From Lachnospiraceae bacterium (GTDB lineage Bacteria; Bacillota_A; Clostridia; Lachnospirales; Lachnospiraceae): a stretch of 64,000 nucleotides of DNA. Where the stretch lies: assembly GCA_028694115.1 (NCBI GenBank), contig JAQUUB010000017.1:3533-67532 (forward strand), given 5' to 3'. The position numbers and the translations under genes were made by a program. This document shows positions 31,515-41,433 of this stretch, piece after piece. Numbering within the stretch: the stretch's first letter is position 1; every line of letters starts with the position of its first letter. The notes under the pieces are model-generated. The model did not search any database and was not told the origin of the DNA. It worked only from the letters and a program-made list of their open reading frames with translations.

Positions 31515-32414
31515 TTAAAAGAATCTTCCAATAATGCTATCTGCGGACTTGACCAGCCCTGAAATAACAATAGGAGCAACTGCATTTTGTACTGTAATAT
31601 ACAATAATTTACTTGTAATATCTAAAGAAGCATAATCAAACGAAATTAATCCACCATTTATCAAGGCTACTCCAAGCTTCACGCATATGACCATAAATGC
31701 TCCACTTATGCAAAATCCAAAAAATGTTTTCAGATAACTGGATGTTACCCTAGATGATTCCGCTGTTCCAGAAGCCATTGCTACCGTTACACTCGAAAAA
31801 GGCAAAATTGCCAATGGCTTTAATATTCTTTGAAATGCACTTGATAAAATAGATATGCATGACGCTACTGTAATACCCAGCGTTATAAGTGCTCCAATAA
31901 AGAATAAAAGCTGTGTAAATGCAATTGATAAAAGCTCACTTGCAAATGCTATCAAATCAGTGCCAAAACTTACAAAATGTATTTCTGTTGTTGGTTTCAT
32001 TTCAGAAGCTTCTGTAAGTGCGCTGGAAAGATCTGAAGATACACTTAATAAATATGTTCCTGAACCATACCCAGATAGCTTATCTGTCAAACCATCTGCT
32101 ATTTGCATGATATATCCCATAACATCCCATAAATTAGCTAAAATTCCTACTAAAATACCGAATTTTATTGCATCTCCTAAAAACTTTCTCACCTGTTGCT
32201 CTGGTGGAGTACCAGTTACATCTTTGCAGATGGCAATAAGGAAAAATACTATTGTAATTGGAAGAGCTACATTAGATATTGCATTATACATGCTTCTTGT
32301 GGTGCTATAAATCGAACCGCTTGCAGCTGTTGGCGATGTTGTAAAAAGCGTCATAGCTACTGTTATAAGGTTATTCCATACACCATACGCCACTTCAAAT
32401 ATTTTCTCTGTCAT
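31515..32414 (-). CDS. VirB6/TrbL-like polytopic membrane protein
   Basis: A 299-residue integral membrane protein with six or so hydrophobic segments (near residues 40-60, 85-105, 165-185, 190-210, 235-255, 270-290). The segment LKPLAILPFSSVTVAMASG is characteristic of VirB6/TrbL channel proteins of clostridial conjugative elements. It lies between the pilin-like and VirB3-like genes. It would form part of the inner channel. Confidence 0.7.
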   Translation of the reverse strand: MTEKIFEVAYGVWNNLITVAMTLFTTSPTAASGSIYSTTRSMYNAISNVALPITIVFFLIAICKDVTGTPPEQQVRKFLGDAIKFGILVGILANLWDVMGYIMQIADGLTDKLSGYGSGTYLLSVSSDLSSALTEASEMKPTTEIHFVSFGTDLIAFASELLSIAFTQLLFFIGALITLGITVASCISILSSAFQRILKPLAILPFSSVTVAMASGTAESSRVTSSYLKTFFGFCISGAFMVICVKLGVALINGGLISFDYASLDITSKLLYITVQNAVAPIVISGLVKSADSIIGRFF

Positions 32415-32482
32415 AAAGTTCTCACCCCTTAAAAGCTACCAGTCATTAAAAAGCTGGCAAAATAATATTCATGCAACATCCT

Positions 32483-32815
32483 TTAGGTGAGTGCTGTAAT
32501 AATAGCTGAAATGCCTACCATGATACCACCTGCAACAATTGTATAAATTGCGGAATACTCTCCGTTCTGATCTTTCTTCTGGAAGGACTCTGCAAATTTG
32601 ACACCACCGTAAATTAATACAATCACACCTGCAGCTGCCACAATACTAATGGCTACAGTTTTTAGTTTATTAATTGGTTGTAAATAAGAATCTGATGCAA
32701 AAACTGTTATTGGTGCTGTCACATAGGCGTAAGTCAAAGCTGTTGGTATTGCGATAATTGCCTGCTTGCTTCTTTTTAATACTACTTTCATTTTCTCTTT
32801 GATTTTCTTTAACAT
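32483..32815 (-). CDS. Maff2/VirB2-like small pilin-type protein
   Basis: A 110-residue protein with a long N-terminal leader ending near VFAS and two hydrophobic helices (residues about 51-70 and 88-108) joined by a charged loop (FAESFQKKDQNGEYSA). This is the Maff2/VirB2-like layout found just downstream of VirD4 in Firmicutes elements. SD AGGAGG, 2 nt after the virD4 stop. Confidence 0.7.
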   Translation of the reverse strand: MLKKIKEKMKVVLKRSKQAIIAIPTALTYAYVTAPITVFASDSYLQPINKLKTVAISIVAAAGVIVLIYGGVKFAESFQKKDQNGEYSAIYTIVAGGIMVGISAIITALT

Positions 32816-32817
32816 TG

Positions 32818-35160
32818 TTAATTTCCTCCTGTTTGTTGATTAATATTTGATAATCTTACTGCAAAAGACTCTATTTCTTCTGCAGACATACTACCGTTAA
32901 AATACTTCGTAATTTCTTCAAATGTATATCCTATAGTTATTAATGCATTTAAAGCATTAATCTGTTTTGGAATAAACCCTGCATTTCTTAGCTGCTGAAC
33001 AACAATAATTTGTTCATTTGAATAATCATCCATATTCAGTTGTTTTTTCTTTTCATTTTCTAAAGTTTTCTTTGTGCATTTATATACATTTTTCCAAAAT
33101 TCATTTGTAGATGGATCTTTACCTGGTATTTCTTCATCATGTTCTTCTAATACGGAATATGCATCCAAATCCATTTCTGAAATCTTTATGACAATTACTC
33201 CCTCCTCTCTACATTCTTTCGCATATGCTTCAGCTTCTTTACCAATTAGAAAATCTGGAATCTGTTCACATGAAGATAAGGTGTAATCAAATTTTATATT
33301 TCCTACATCTATTCTATTTTGAATTTTGTAAGGATTTTTTCTTGTCAGCAATGAACATAATGGAGAATCCTCAAATCTTACTTTGCTTTCCCATAAAGCA
33401 TCAGTTCCTTTTACCTTTATCGCACATGGTCCATCTTTTGACATTCCATTAATATCTTGTGCCGGAAACAGATAATGTTCCATTACATCTTCATTCTCTG
33501 ATGAACTTCCCTGAACGCCTCTTGATAATCCTTGTGTCTGTTTATGTATAGTATGTTTTCCAAATTCTTCTTGAAGTGTTTTACAGCTTTCCATGTCTGG
33601 GCCACCCAATATAATAGTAGTTGACATGTTGGAACGAAGGTTTTTATCCTGATCATTCTGTGGAAATTTATCCTTAAGCTGCAAAAGATTCTGTATTATG
33701 ATAATTACATTCATTCCCCTGGAACGCATTGTTGATGTCAACCCTACGAAGGAATCTGGAAGAGTTACATTATAAAATTCATCCATTAAAAAAGTTAGAT
33801 GATTGGGTAATGTCTGATGCAATGACGGAACATTCTTTGTTAATGTATATAACTTGTCTATAAATAATGAATAAATCATAGACGGAATCCAGTCAAAATG
33901 TCTTACACTCTCTGAAGTAACCATATACAAAATATATTTACCAGTAGGTGCTTTTTTCGTTTTTCTTCCATATCCAAAAGTATTAATAAAATCCAAATCA
34001 TCAGCGGATAGCAGATCTACCACACAATCTAACTTCATATATTTGCAATGCGCATCTAGCGATGAAACAATTGAGGATGCAGTTTCCTGTGCATTGGTGT
34101 AAATTTTTTCTACATCCCTAAATCCTTTTAACTCCTGTCCGTTATGCTCGTCTTTCCATTTATTATTTGCTCTTATAAATCGCTGCATCAAACAATTCGG
34201 ATCTGAAATATCAATCGCTCCAGTTTGTGGATTTGCTCTGACAGTATCGCAATTAAGTAGTTCTACAAAATGTTTCCAATCTTGATTCTGTTTTGGATAG
34301 GTATAGTGCATCAAGTAAAAAATTGCTGTTAGTAATACTTGCCCCATATCTTCAAAGAATTGATCTCCAGTTGATGCATCTTTATTTTTTGTTGCTTTAA
34401 ATAATATTTCGCAAAGGCTTAAAATATCAGATTCTGTTTCTATATACATAAACGGATTAAAATGATGACTGTTTGTCATTCCGGTTTCCGATTCACAGTC
34501 TATAACAAATGCACCATATCCATTATCCACAAAAAACTGTCCGCTTTGTTGTGACAGCTCCCCTTTTGGATCTGTTACTAAAAAACTGCCTGCAAGCTGA
34601 GATAATATAGGACGTACTACTCTAAAAGATTTACCAGTACCTGGCGGACCAATAATTTCAATATTTAAGTTGGAAGTCAATTTGTTATCAATATTTAGAT
34701 ATACCCCCTCTGCAAGCCAGTAATTATGCGTATTTACCCAAACTGGCTCACTTGGTTCTTTCTCATCACCAAAATTGATTTTTACCAGATGCTTTTTCTT
34801 ATGATTACCAAAATTCTTAGTAAACCTGACTGCTTCGCCCCATTTTGCATCCCCATACTCTCTTCCAGAAAATGGATGTTGTATCTTCGTAATCATCACT
34901 AAATAGATAAGCGTCCACACAAATTCAAAGACCAATATGACCTCTGGTGTTATTCTTGTAACTCCTACTATAAAATGGTGCTTTTCAAACACAAAATCAT
35001 AGAAGTTATTAAACCAGTCCATTAGCGAGCATCCTGGTACCCAACTTGCACCCCATAATAATGCAGCATATAGCACAAGTACAAAACCGATTATATAATG
35101 TGTTATTTTCTGTTTAGGTGTGCTTTGTTCGTTTCTAACAACTTGCATTCCTGTGGACAT
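32818..35160 (-). CDS. virD4: VirD4-type coupling protein
   Basis: A 780-residue T4SS coupling ATPase. Two N-terminal membrane segments (residues about 20-40 and 75-95), Walker A GPPGTGKSFRVV near residue 173, VTDPKGELS, Walker B LTFLMDEFYN near residue 460, and MRSRGMNVIIIIQNL, all standard for VirD4/TraG. It recruits the relaxosome and any protein substrates to the channel. The C-terminal 150 residues are soluble and may bind substrates. Its gene follows PcfB directly. Confidence 0.95.
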   Translation of the reverse strand: MSTGMQVVRNEQSTPKQKITHYIIGFVLVLYAALLWGASWVPGCSLMDWFNNFYDFVFEKHHFIVGVTRITPEVILVFEFVWTLIYLVMITKIQHPFSGREYGDAKWGEAVRFTKNFGNHKKKHLVKINFGDEKEPSEPVWVNTHNYWLAEGVYLNIDNKLTSNLNIEIIGPPGTGKSFRVVRPILSQLAGSFLVTDPKGELSQQSGQFFVDNGYGAFVIDCESETGMTNSHHFNPFMYIETESDILSLCEILFKATKNKDASTGDQFFEDMGQVLLTAIFYLMHYTYPKQNQDWKHFVELLNCDTVRANPQTGAIDISDPNCLMQRFIRANNKWKDEHNGQELKGFRDVEKIYTNAQETASSIVSSLDAHCKYMKLDCVVDLLSADDLDFINTFGYGRKTKKAPTGKYILYMVTSESVRHFDWIPSMIYSLFIDKLYTLTKNVPSLHQTLPNHLTFLMDEFYNVTLPDSFVGLTSTMRSRGMNVIIIIQNLLQLKDKFPQNDQDKNLRSNMSTTIILGGPDMESCKTLQEEFGKHTIHKQTQGLSRGVQGSSSENEDVMEHYLFPAQDINGMSKDGPCAIKVKGTDALWESKVRFEDSPLCSLLTRKNPYKIQNRIDVGNIKFDYTLSSCEQIPDFLIGKEAEAYAKECREEGVIVIKISEMDLDAYSVLEEHDEEIPGKDPSTNEFWKNVYKCTKKTLENEKKKQLNMDDYSNEQIIVVQQLRNAGFIPKQINALNALITIGYTFEEITKYFNGSMSAEEIESFAVRLSNINQQTGGN

Positions 35161-35166
35161 GAATCA

Positions 35167-36639
35167 TCACCTTCCCTTATGCTGCACCCCTTTTTGAACC
35201 ATACTTGTAATTCCATCACCCAGGGTCTCTTTGATTTTGCTTTGTGCTTCTAATGGTGATATTTCTATTCCAGTAATTGCACGTTCATTTTTCTTTACAA
35301 AAGTGGATTTTGATTCATCGTTAATTGAAAACTTTACCATACCGTTCGGTGCAAGACCTTCATTGTCTATTCTTGAAAAAACAATGCTTTCATCATCAGA
35401 AAGGTTTAGTTTTAATTTTCCCTGTTCTCTTACTAGCATTTGGGGATTGCATACAATTTCTATTTGCGTTCCTGTCACATTTGCAGAAGCAAATCCTTTA
35501 GACTGCTCTGATACAAGATTAATTACTTCATCTTTTGCCTCTGCACTAGAAAAAACCTCTTTGCCCTCACTTATTGCTTTTTCAATATTCTTTTGTGCTG
35601 GAGAAGTAATCTTGTTATGATAAGTAGCAAAGCTCTTTAACTTTTCTTCGCTATCAAAAGCTCTACACTCTGTACCTTCAAGCATACCAGCTTTATCCAG
35701 TAATTGAGGAAGTACAGATTCGTTCCACTTATCTTTCGTAATATCCCTATCAGAACATCTAAAGACTTCACCCTCCTGCGTTTTCACAGCGTAATTACTA
35801 TATACCAATTTAGTCTGTTCATCCTGGCGAAACTCTCTTGTAACGATTGCACCTATTTCCGGTACATAAAACATTAATTTCGTATCAGGCATTAAGCTTT
35901 TATCACGAATTGGTTGTAAACTTTCCTTTGCGCTAAAAGAGCAACCAATTTCAACACCTTTTTCATTTTCAGCCATTGCCAATTCTGGATTCTTTTCAAA
36001 GTCTGTTCCTTTAGCACCCATAAGATATTCCTGGAAGCTCATTGTTACATCATCTTTATTTAATACATCTTCCTCGTAATCTACCCACTTGGCTGCTTCC
36101 TGCTTAGCTTGTTCTAAATTCTCTATTTTAGACTGAATTTTCACAATTTCTTTTGGATCTTTTAATCCATTTAGTTTTTCCTTTTCTTCTGCAATTAATT
36201 TGTCATATCCAGACACGTTTTTCTTATCTTCATCAAGTCGGGTTGATGCAACTGCTTTATATATTTGTCCCCATAATGGCGCTTCCTGCGGAGTAATTAA
36301 TATTGGTACCATTCCATCATTAGGAATAAAATCAGTAGCAACATGATAATGTAGTCCTTGTTTAAAAGCTAATCGAATTACCTCTTCAAAATCTTCACTT
36401 CGTACGTTTAATGCCTGCGGTGGTGCGCCATCACATAGTTTTAAGATATCCTTAAAATTCTCTTTATTTCCGGCTTTATTAAGTTTTTTTTCATTATGCT
36501 TATCATATACATCTTTACCAGAATTAAGCATTGCTTTTAAAGCTCTTGCCAAAAACTGAATAGCTTGCAACGTACCCTTAAAAACCATTGTCACACCTTG
36601 TATTTCCATTTGTACCACTTGTGCAATTTCATCTGCCAT
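35167..36639 (-). CDS. pcfB: PcfB family (DUF3801) protein
   Basis: A 490-residue protein. The N-terminal 150 residues match DUF3801/PcfB: VTMVFKGTLQAIQFLARALK, then LKLCDGAPPQALNVRSEDFE and LHYHVATDF. In enterococcal pCF10, PcfB-type proteins are relaxosome accessory factors that bind the coupling protein. The remaining 300 residues are an extension with beta-rich domains. It ends in QHKGR, the shared basic tail, partly overlapping the SD of virD4. Strong SD AAGGAGG; a 164-nt gap upstream holds no gene or clear promoter. Confidence 0.75.
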   Translation of the reverse strand: MADEIAQVVQMEIQGVTMVFKGTLQAIQFLARALKAMLNSGKDVYDKHNEKKLNKAGNKENFKDILKLCDGAPPQALNVRSEDFEEVIRLAFKQGLHYHVATDFIPNDGMVPILITPQEAPLWGQIYKAVASTRLDEDKKNVSGYDKLIAEEKEKLNGLKDPKEIVKIQSKIENLEQAKQEAAKWVDYEEDVLNKDDVTMSFQEYLMGAKGTDFEKNPELAMAENEKGVEIGCSFSAKESLQPIRDKSLMPDTKLMFYVPEIGAIVTREFRQDEQTKLVYSNYAVKTQEGEVFRCSDRDITKDKWNESVLPQLLDKAGMLEGTECRAFDSEEKLKSFATYHNKITSPAQKNIEKAISEGKEVFSSAEAKDEVINLVSEQSKGFASANVTGTQIEIVCNPQMLVREQGKLKLNLSDDESIVFSRIDNEGLAPNGMVKFSINDESKSTFVKKNERAITGIEISPLEAQSKIKETLGDGITSMVQKGVQHKGR

Positions 36640-36803
36640 GTTTTAAACAACCTCCTTAAATTTTTATTTATATCAAATTTTACCAATTTACGATTTCAAT
36701 AGTGTTAGATAAAAAGACGCATATTTTTCATAATCTTGTACTTTTTCCCATTTTTATGGTCAAGAAATAGAAAAACGAATAAAAAGAAAAAGGTGCTTTG
36801 CTA

Positions 36804-38855
36804 CTAATATGGTCTGCTGATATCTACTACATTATTGGATCTGACGTCACAATAAACGACACCATAGTTTACACCTCTGGCTTCTACCATTTTGTCAACT
36901 CCATCTACCCTTCCAACGTAAATTGCGACATGATAAATTCCCATATAACGCCCATTATCTGATCCACCGTAGAATATGAGATCCCCTGGTTTCATTTCAC
37001 CAGTAACGGTATTACCAGCATTAATCATTGCTCTACATTCTTCAGCTGCTGAATATGCTCCTTTATTTGATATATCTATTCCAGCATCTCTATAGGCTCG
37101 AAATACAAGGGAAGAACAGTCAAATATGTTTACATGCAAATTACCATGATAGTCCTGATTATATTCACACCCTACCTTACTTAAAGAATATCTAATGACT
37201 TCCTCCTGTGTTGCGCTCATATCTGAGTAATTGTCATATAATGCTTCTATAATCTCGTCAATTTGTTCATCAGACATGCTTGTATAAACATATCCATCAC
37301 CATTTACATCTAAATCATAATTAACGCCATCATCAGCGCCTAACAATCCGCCAACAGCCGAAAATACAGTAATAATAATTGTAATAAGAAGAAAAAAAAT
37401 GCAAACAGGCACTAATATAGAGCTTGCCAATGGTGCTATTGCTTTTCCAGCCGCTATGGCCATTTTTCTGGCAGCACCCAATATTAATTCCTTAAATGTA
37501 TTTGTCATTGTTTGCAATAACCCTGTGCTGCCGTCTTTCATAAGGTCACCTGATACCTGCCCCGACATATCACCTAATTGATTCTGCATATTTTTCTTTG
37601 CATCAAACATCTTAGATACTGCAGCTACCGCAGCAGCTTTTCTTACTTCTTTTTTTTCACTTTTATTGCTTGCTTTCTTTTCAGATTTACTTTGTTCCAG
37701 TTTTTCTGCATTGGTCATATTTCGCTTTTCAAATTTTGATTCTACATCTCTGGCACTTTCTTTTTTAGCCTGTTCCGCAGGCACCAAATTCGATGATGAA
37801 GTTTCTTTTTTACCATTGTCTGTAAACAATTCCATTTTATCTGTATTCTTCTTTACCTCTGCTCTTACTGCATTAGTATCCACAGATGTTTTACTTACAG
37901 AAGCATTCAAAAACAATGCCTCCATACGCTGTTGTTTTTCTTCTGTCTGAAACTTCACATCGACCTGACTGGAAAAAGAATTGCTTCTATCATCCGTAAA
38001 TTTAGTATTGGAATGATTAAAGTTTGAATTTATTTTTGCACGTTCTTCTGCCTTTTTTTCTGCCTTTATTTCCTTTTTTAACTGTGAAACATCCTTTTGT
38101 GCAGCTAATTTAATATCTGCATATCTTCTGCCCTTTTTCAAATGTTTTCGTGAACTATGTATTAGAACCGCTTCCATTTTTGAGTCAGAAAAGGATGCTA
38201 AAGTTTCATTATCTTCGGGCTTTACTTTGTCAAATATTTCTTCTGCTTTTTCTGTAAAATGTACAGTCTTATTTCTAAATCCTTTATTGTCTGTTCTATC
38301 CTTTCCTTTGGCTAAAAACACTTCCGCTTTCAGTTTACCTTTGTCAGTAAATCTATACTCTGAGGTCGCTCCGCCACTTGCATCCGTTTTTTTCCCCTTG
38401 TAAGCCATTTTGTCATGATTTAATGGATTTGTTTTCTGTAATATCTCTTTTCCATCCTTTCCTATAAAATCATGATAAATATAATCATTTTCAGAATATT
38501 CGCTTTCTTTCGACCTGCTTTTTGACGTAAAAAATGAAGCATTAATAATTGGTTCCGCATGAGAAGTTATATTTTTTGTATTTGGAACAATGGAAGGAAT
38601 TGGTATTTCTGTTGAAATATCCGGTATATCCATAATGTTCTGTGAACTCTGATTACCTGGTATATTGTATCCGTAATCATTTTCAATCACCGGATTACTT
38701 TGTACAAATGATGGTTCTCCAGATATTGTATGTAAGGATTCCTGATTATTTATTGGGAACTTTTCATTTTTAATATCCCCTTGCGATAATTCAGAAAATG
38801 ATTCCAGTCCGCTTTTAAACTTTTTCACTCGATTTTCATCCGAGAAGTTTCCCAT
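36804..38855 (-). CDS. NlpC/P60 cell-wall hydrolase of the T4SS
   Basis: A 683-residue protein. The start is the ATG after SD AGAGGTG; an ATG six codons upstream is not preceded by an SD. The first 450 residues are charged and Lys/Glu/Ser-rich, probably cytoplasmic. One membrane segment at about residues 480-505 (SILVPVCIFFLLITIIITVF) is followed by an extracellular NlpC/P60 domain with DCSSLVFRAY (Cys near 580) and YHVAIYVG (His near 641). It would open peptidoglycan for the channel, like VirB1 or TcpG. The dispersed palindrome lies 28-50 nt upstream of the start. Confidence 0.85.
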   Translation of the reverse strand: MGNFSDENRVKKFKSGLESFSELSQGDIKNEKFPINNQESLHTISGEPSFVQSNPVIENDYGYNIPGNQSSQNIMDIPDISTEIPIPSIVPNTKNITSHAEPIINASFFTSKSRSKESEYSENDYIYHDFIGKDGKEILQKTNPLNHDKMAYKGKKTDASGGATSEYRFTDKGKLKAEVFLAKGKDRTDNKGFRNKTVHFTEKAEEIFDKVKPEDNETLASFSDSKMEAVLIHSSRKHLKKGRRYADIKLAAQKDVSQLKKEIKAEKKAEERAKINSNFNHSNTKFTDDRSNSFSSQVDVKFQTEEKQQRMEALFLNASVSKTSVDTNAVRAEVKKNTDKMELFTDNGKKETSSSNLVPAEQAKKESARDVESKFEKRNMTNAEKLEQSKSEKKASNKSEKKEVRKAAAVAAVSKMFDAKKNMQNQLGDMSGQVSGDLMKDGSTGLLQTMTNTFKELILGAARKMAIAAGKAIAPLASSILVPVCIFFLLITIIITVFSAVGGLLGADDGVNYDLDVNGDGYVYTSMSDEQIDEIIEALYDNYSDMSATQEEVIRYSLSKVGCEYNQDYHGNLHVNIFDCSSLVFRAYRDAGIDISNKGAYSAAEECRAMINAGNTVTGEMKPGDLIFYGGSDNGRYMGIYHVAIYVGRVDGVDKMVEARGVNYGVVYCDVRSNNVVDISRPY

Positions 38856-38881
38856 TATATCACCTCTTTTCATAAAATGGT

Positions 38882-38904
38882 ATTTGCGCCAATTTGACGC
38901 AAAT
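38882..38904. promoter_or_regulatory. Dispersed palindrome, copy 2 (upstream of NlpC/P60 gene)
   Basis: ATTTGCGCCAATTTGACGCA extends to 38904, a 23-nt palindrome with one mismatched pair. It fills the gap between the virB4 stop and the NlpC/P60 start. Confidence 0.55.
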
Positions 38905-38909
38905 ATTGT

Positions 38910-41420
38910 CTAAATAGATGATTCTTGATTATTTCCATCTGTATTAACATAGGAATACAATTTGCATTCTTTACTCATTCTCATGTCAAAAGGTACTGTT
39001 ATTGGACCCATTTTTAGCAATCCAGTTCCCGCAGCTGCCCCCTCTACAAAGTTAAACATCGCAGGGCTGATTGAAGGAAGAAAATCTGCAAGCATCCTCC
39101 TATCAATAGTGGATTGATTTAACATTGCAAAATATTCTGTATTACTAAGGATTGCTGCCAATTTTGTTGCATCTGGTGAATTATTTATTAAATCAGTCAT
39201 GTTTTGAGTAATTCCAGTCATAGAACCATGCAATTTTCCAACTTCTTTCCAAAGCTTAATTACATAATCTGCAACTGCTGGAATACCAAGTAACTCATGA
39301 AATTCATCTATATAAAGATTAGTCCAATTTCCTCGTGCAAAATTCCATTTGATTTTATTACGTACTATTTCAAGCATAACCAGCATACATGTAACTCTTA
39401 GGTTTGCTTTAATGCCACTGATATCAAACACCAAGAATTTTCTATTAAGGTCTACATTTGTTTTATGATTAAACAGATTTAATGAGCCATTAACAAAGAT
39501 CTGCATATGTGCAGCTAATTTCTGTGCAATCGGATCGGTTTCAAGGTCTTTTAGTTTTTGATAAACATCCTGCAAAGTAGGGCTATATACTCTTTCTTGT
39601 TCTTCCGGACTCATATCTGTTGCAATAGGAAGAGCAGAATTATCTGTCTGCATATATGCTGGGATCCTAAATTCCGTCACATCATCTACCTCTCCATTGA
39701 TTTTCCTACGCATTGCATAATTTTCCGAATAAACCTGACTGATTACATGATCTAATACACCTTGCTCTCCGGCATCAATATCTCTCCTCATACAACTGGA
39801 GAGTAATGTAAATATAAAATCTGTTTTTTCTGCAATGATTTCTTGAAGAGTAGCATAATCGACACCATCAAAATTTGCATCCATAGGATTTACATAGATT
39901 TCTTTTTGAGTGTCAAAGGAAATAACCGAACCATTTACTCCTGGTGCGTATGCCACCCCTTTATATTCATTTTGAGGATCAATTATTAAAATCTGATCTT
40001 GTGGATGTAAACATCTGTTACTTACAATTTCACATTTTGCAAAAACTGATTTTCCACTTCTTGTTTTTCCAAGAATCATTCCATGATAACTTTGTAAATT
40101 TTTTCGATTTGCGATGATTGGATTCTGACTCAATTTATTGATGCCATAATAACTTCCATCTTCATCATTAAGTTCCTGTGTCTTAAATGGCATATACATA
40201 GATTGACAAGGTGCTGAGAAATTTGTCATTCGCTTAAATTCCTGCACTCCAAACATGAACGTAGAATTAAGACCTTCTCTCTGCTTATCAAAACATGGTT
40301 TAACTTCAAATGATTTAACTCCAGCTATAGAAATAATTTTGTCCGTAATCTCTTTTAATTCATCCTCATCCTTAGCTAAGAACATAATCATAATCGTTGT
40401 ATTAAAGAAATGATCGTCCCCACTTTCCACCTCTCTAGATAATTTGATCAGCGAGTCTTTTTCACTAAGCAACTGATCACTTGCATCGGATAGGAAATCA
40501 TTATTATTTCTATTTCTTTGTTTTTGTGATTCAATTTTCATACCAACAGAAGCAAATTTCCTATTAATTTCCTGTTTGTAGCCTGACAAATCTAGAATTT
40601 CGCTATTTACAGAAATATAGTTTGTAGAATTAATTTTTGCTAATTCTGAGACAATATCCGATTCCAATGATTGCGCATGCTTAGAAATATACATTACTCT
40701 TCCATAGCGATTACCATTCATTACATAATAATCGTTATAGAATACCAATGATTCTGGAGAAACAATATTGATCCAGTCTTTATTCTTTAAAATAAGATCT
40801 TGATAATTGAATTTGTAATTTGTACGGATTCCTGAATGGGTAAAATTATACCAAATTTGCATTCTTTCATTGATATTCAATGATTGCAACATAGAACCAG
40901 CCATTCCATTAATTCCAATTTGAATTAACGCACTGCTCAATGAAGCCTCAATACTTGAAAAGTTGCTCTTTGCCTCACGCAGATTTTTAGCTTCAATCGT
41001 AAGTGTCAAATAAATTGTCTGATACAAACCCTGCTTTGCATCTGTGACGCTTGCATTAATAACTTCATTAAAAGCATCACATAGCATGTCCATATCATCG
41101 CCACGCTTTTTATAAAGTATTCTTTTATTGAAAGCTGCTTCATCTACATATTCATTTGCAATTGTATAGGAATATCTACATGGCATAGCATTTAACACTT
41201 TTGAAAAGTTAATTATTATTGCTTTCTGTTCCTGATCAGTTACGCCTGCAAAATTGATATCCGTTAATACAAATCCTTTTGAATATTTTTCATTATTCAA
41301 AACATAAATTCCTGATTCGTCAATCGCTTTTACAGAAAAAACTTCTTCTGTTGATTGAGGATCTATAAATAATGGTTGATCATATTTCTTTGTTTTTCCA
41401 TATTTTGTTAATATTGCCAT
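38910..41420 (-). CDS. virB4: VirB4-type T4SS ATPase
   Basis: An 836-residue VirB4/TraE ATPase. Walker A GKTRSGKSVF near residue 453, DPQNEYKGVA, Walker B LYIDEFHELL near residue 706, and GITQNMTDLI near 735. The N-terminal half is the CagE/TrbE/VirB domain. It powers channel assembly and substrate transfer. SD TAGGAGG. Confidence 0.93.
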   Translation of the reverse strand: MAILTKYGKTKKYDQPLFIDPQSTEEVFSVKAIDESGIYVLNNEKYSKGFVLTDINFAGVTDQEQKAIIINFSKVLNAMPCRYSYTIANEYVDEAAFNKRILYKKRGDDMDMLCDAFNEVINASVTDAKQGLYQTIYLTLTIEAKNLREAKSNFSSIEASLSSALIQIGINGMAGSMLQSLNINERMQIWYNFTHSGIRTNYKFNYQDLILKNKDWINIVSPESLVFYNDYYVMNGNRYGRVMYISKHAQSLESDIVSELAKINSTNYISVNSEILDLSGYKQEINRKFASVGMKIESQKQRNRNNNDFLSDASDQLLSEKDSLIKLSREVESGDDHFFNTTIMIMFLAKDEDELKEITDKIISIAGVKSFEVKPCFDKQREGLNSTFMFGVQEFKRMTNFSAPCQSMYMPFKTQELNDEDGSYYGINKLSQNPIIANRKNLQSYHGMILGKTRSGKSVFAKCEIVSNRCLHPQDQILIIDPQNEYKGVAYAPGVNGSVISFDTQKEIYVNPMDANFDGVDYATLQEIIAEKTDFIFTLLSSCMRRDIDAGEQGVLDHVISQVYSENYAMRRKINGEVDDVTEFRIPAYMQTDNSALPIATDMSPEEQERVYSPTLQDVYQKLKDLETDPIAQKLAAHMQIFVNGSLNLFNHKTNVDLNRKFLVFDISGIKANLRVTCMLVMLEIVRNKIKWNFARGNWTNLYIDEFHELLGIPAVADYVIKLWKEVGKLHGSMTGITQNMTDLINNSPDATKLAAILSNTEYFAMLNQSTIDRRMLADFLPSISPAMFNFVEGAAAGTGLLKMGPITVPFDMRMSKECKLYSYVNTDGNNQESSI

Positions 41421-41433
41421 TTAAGTTTTCCTC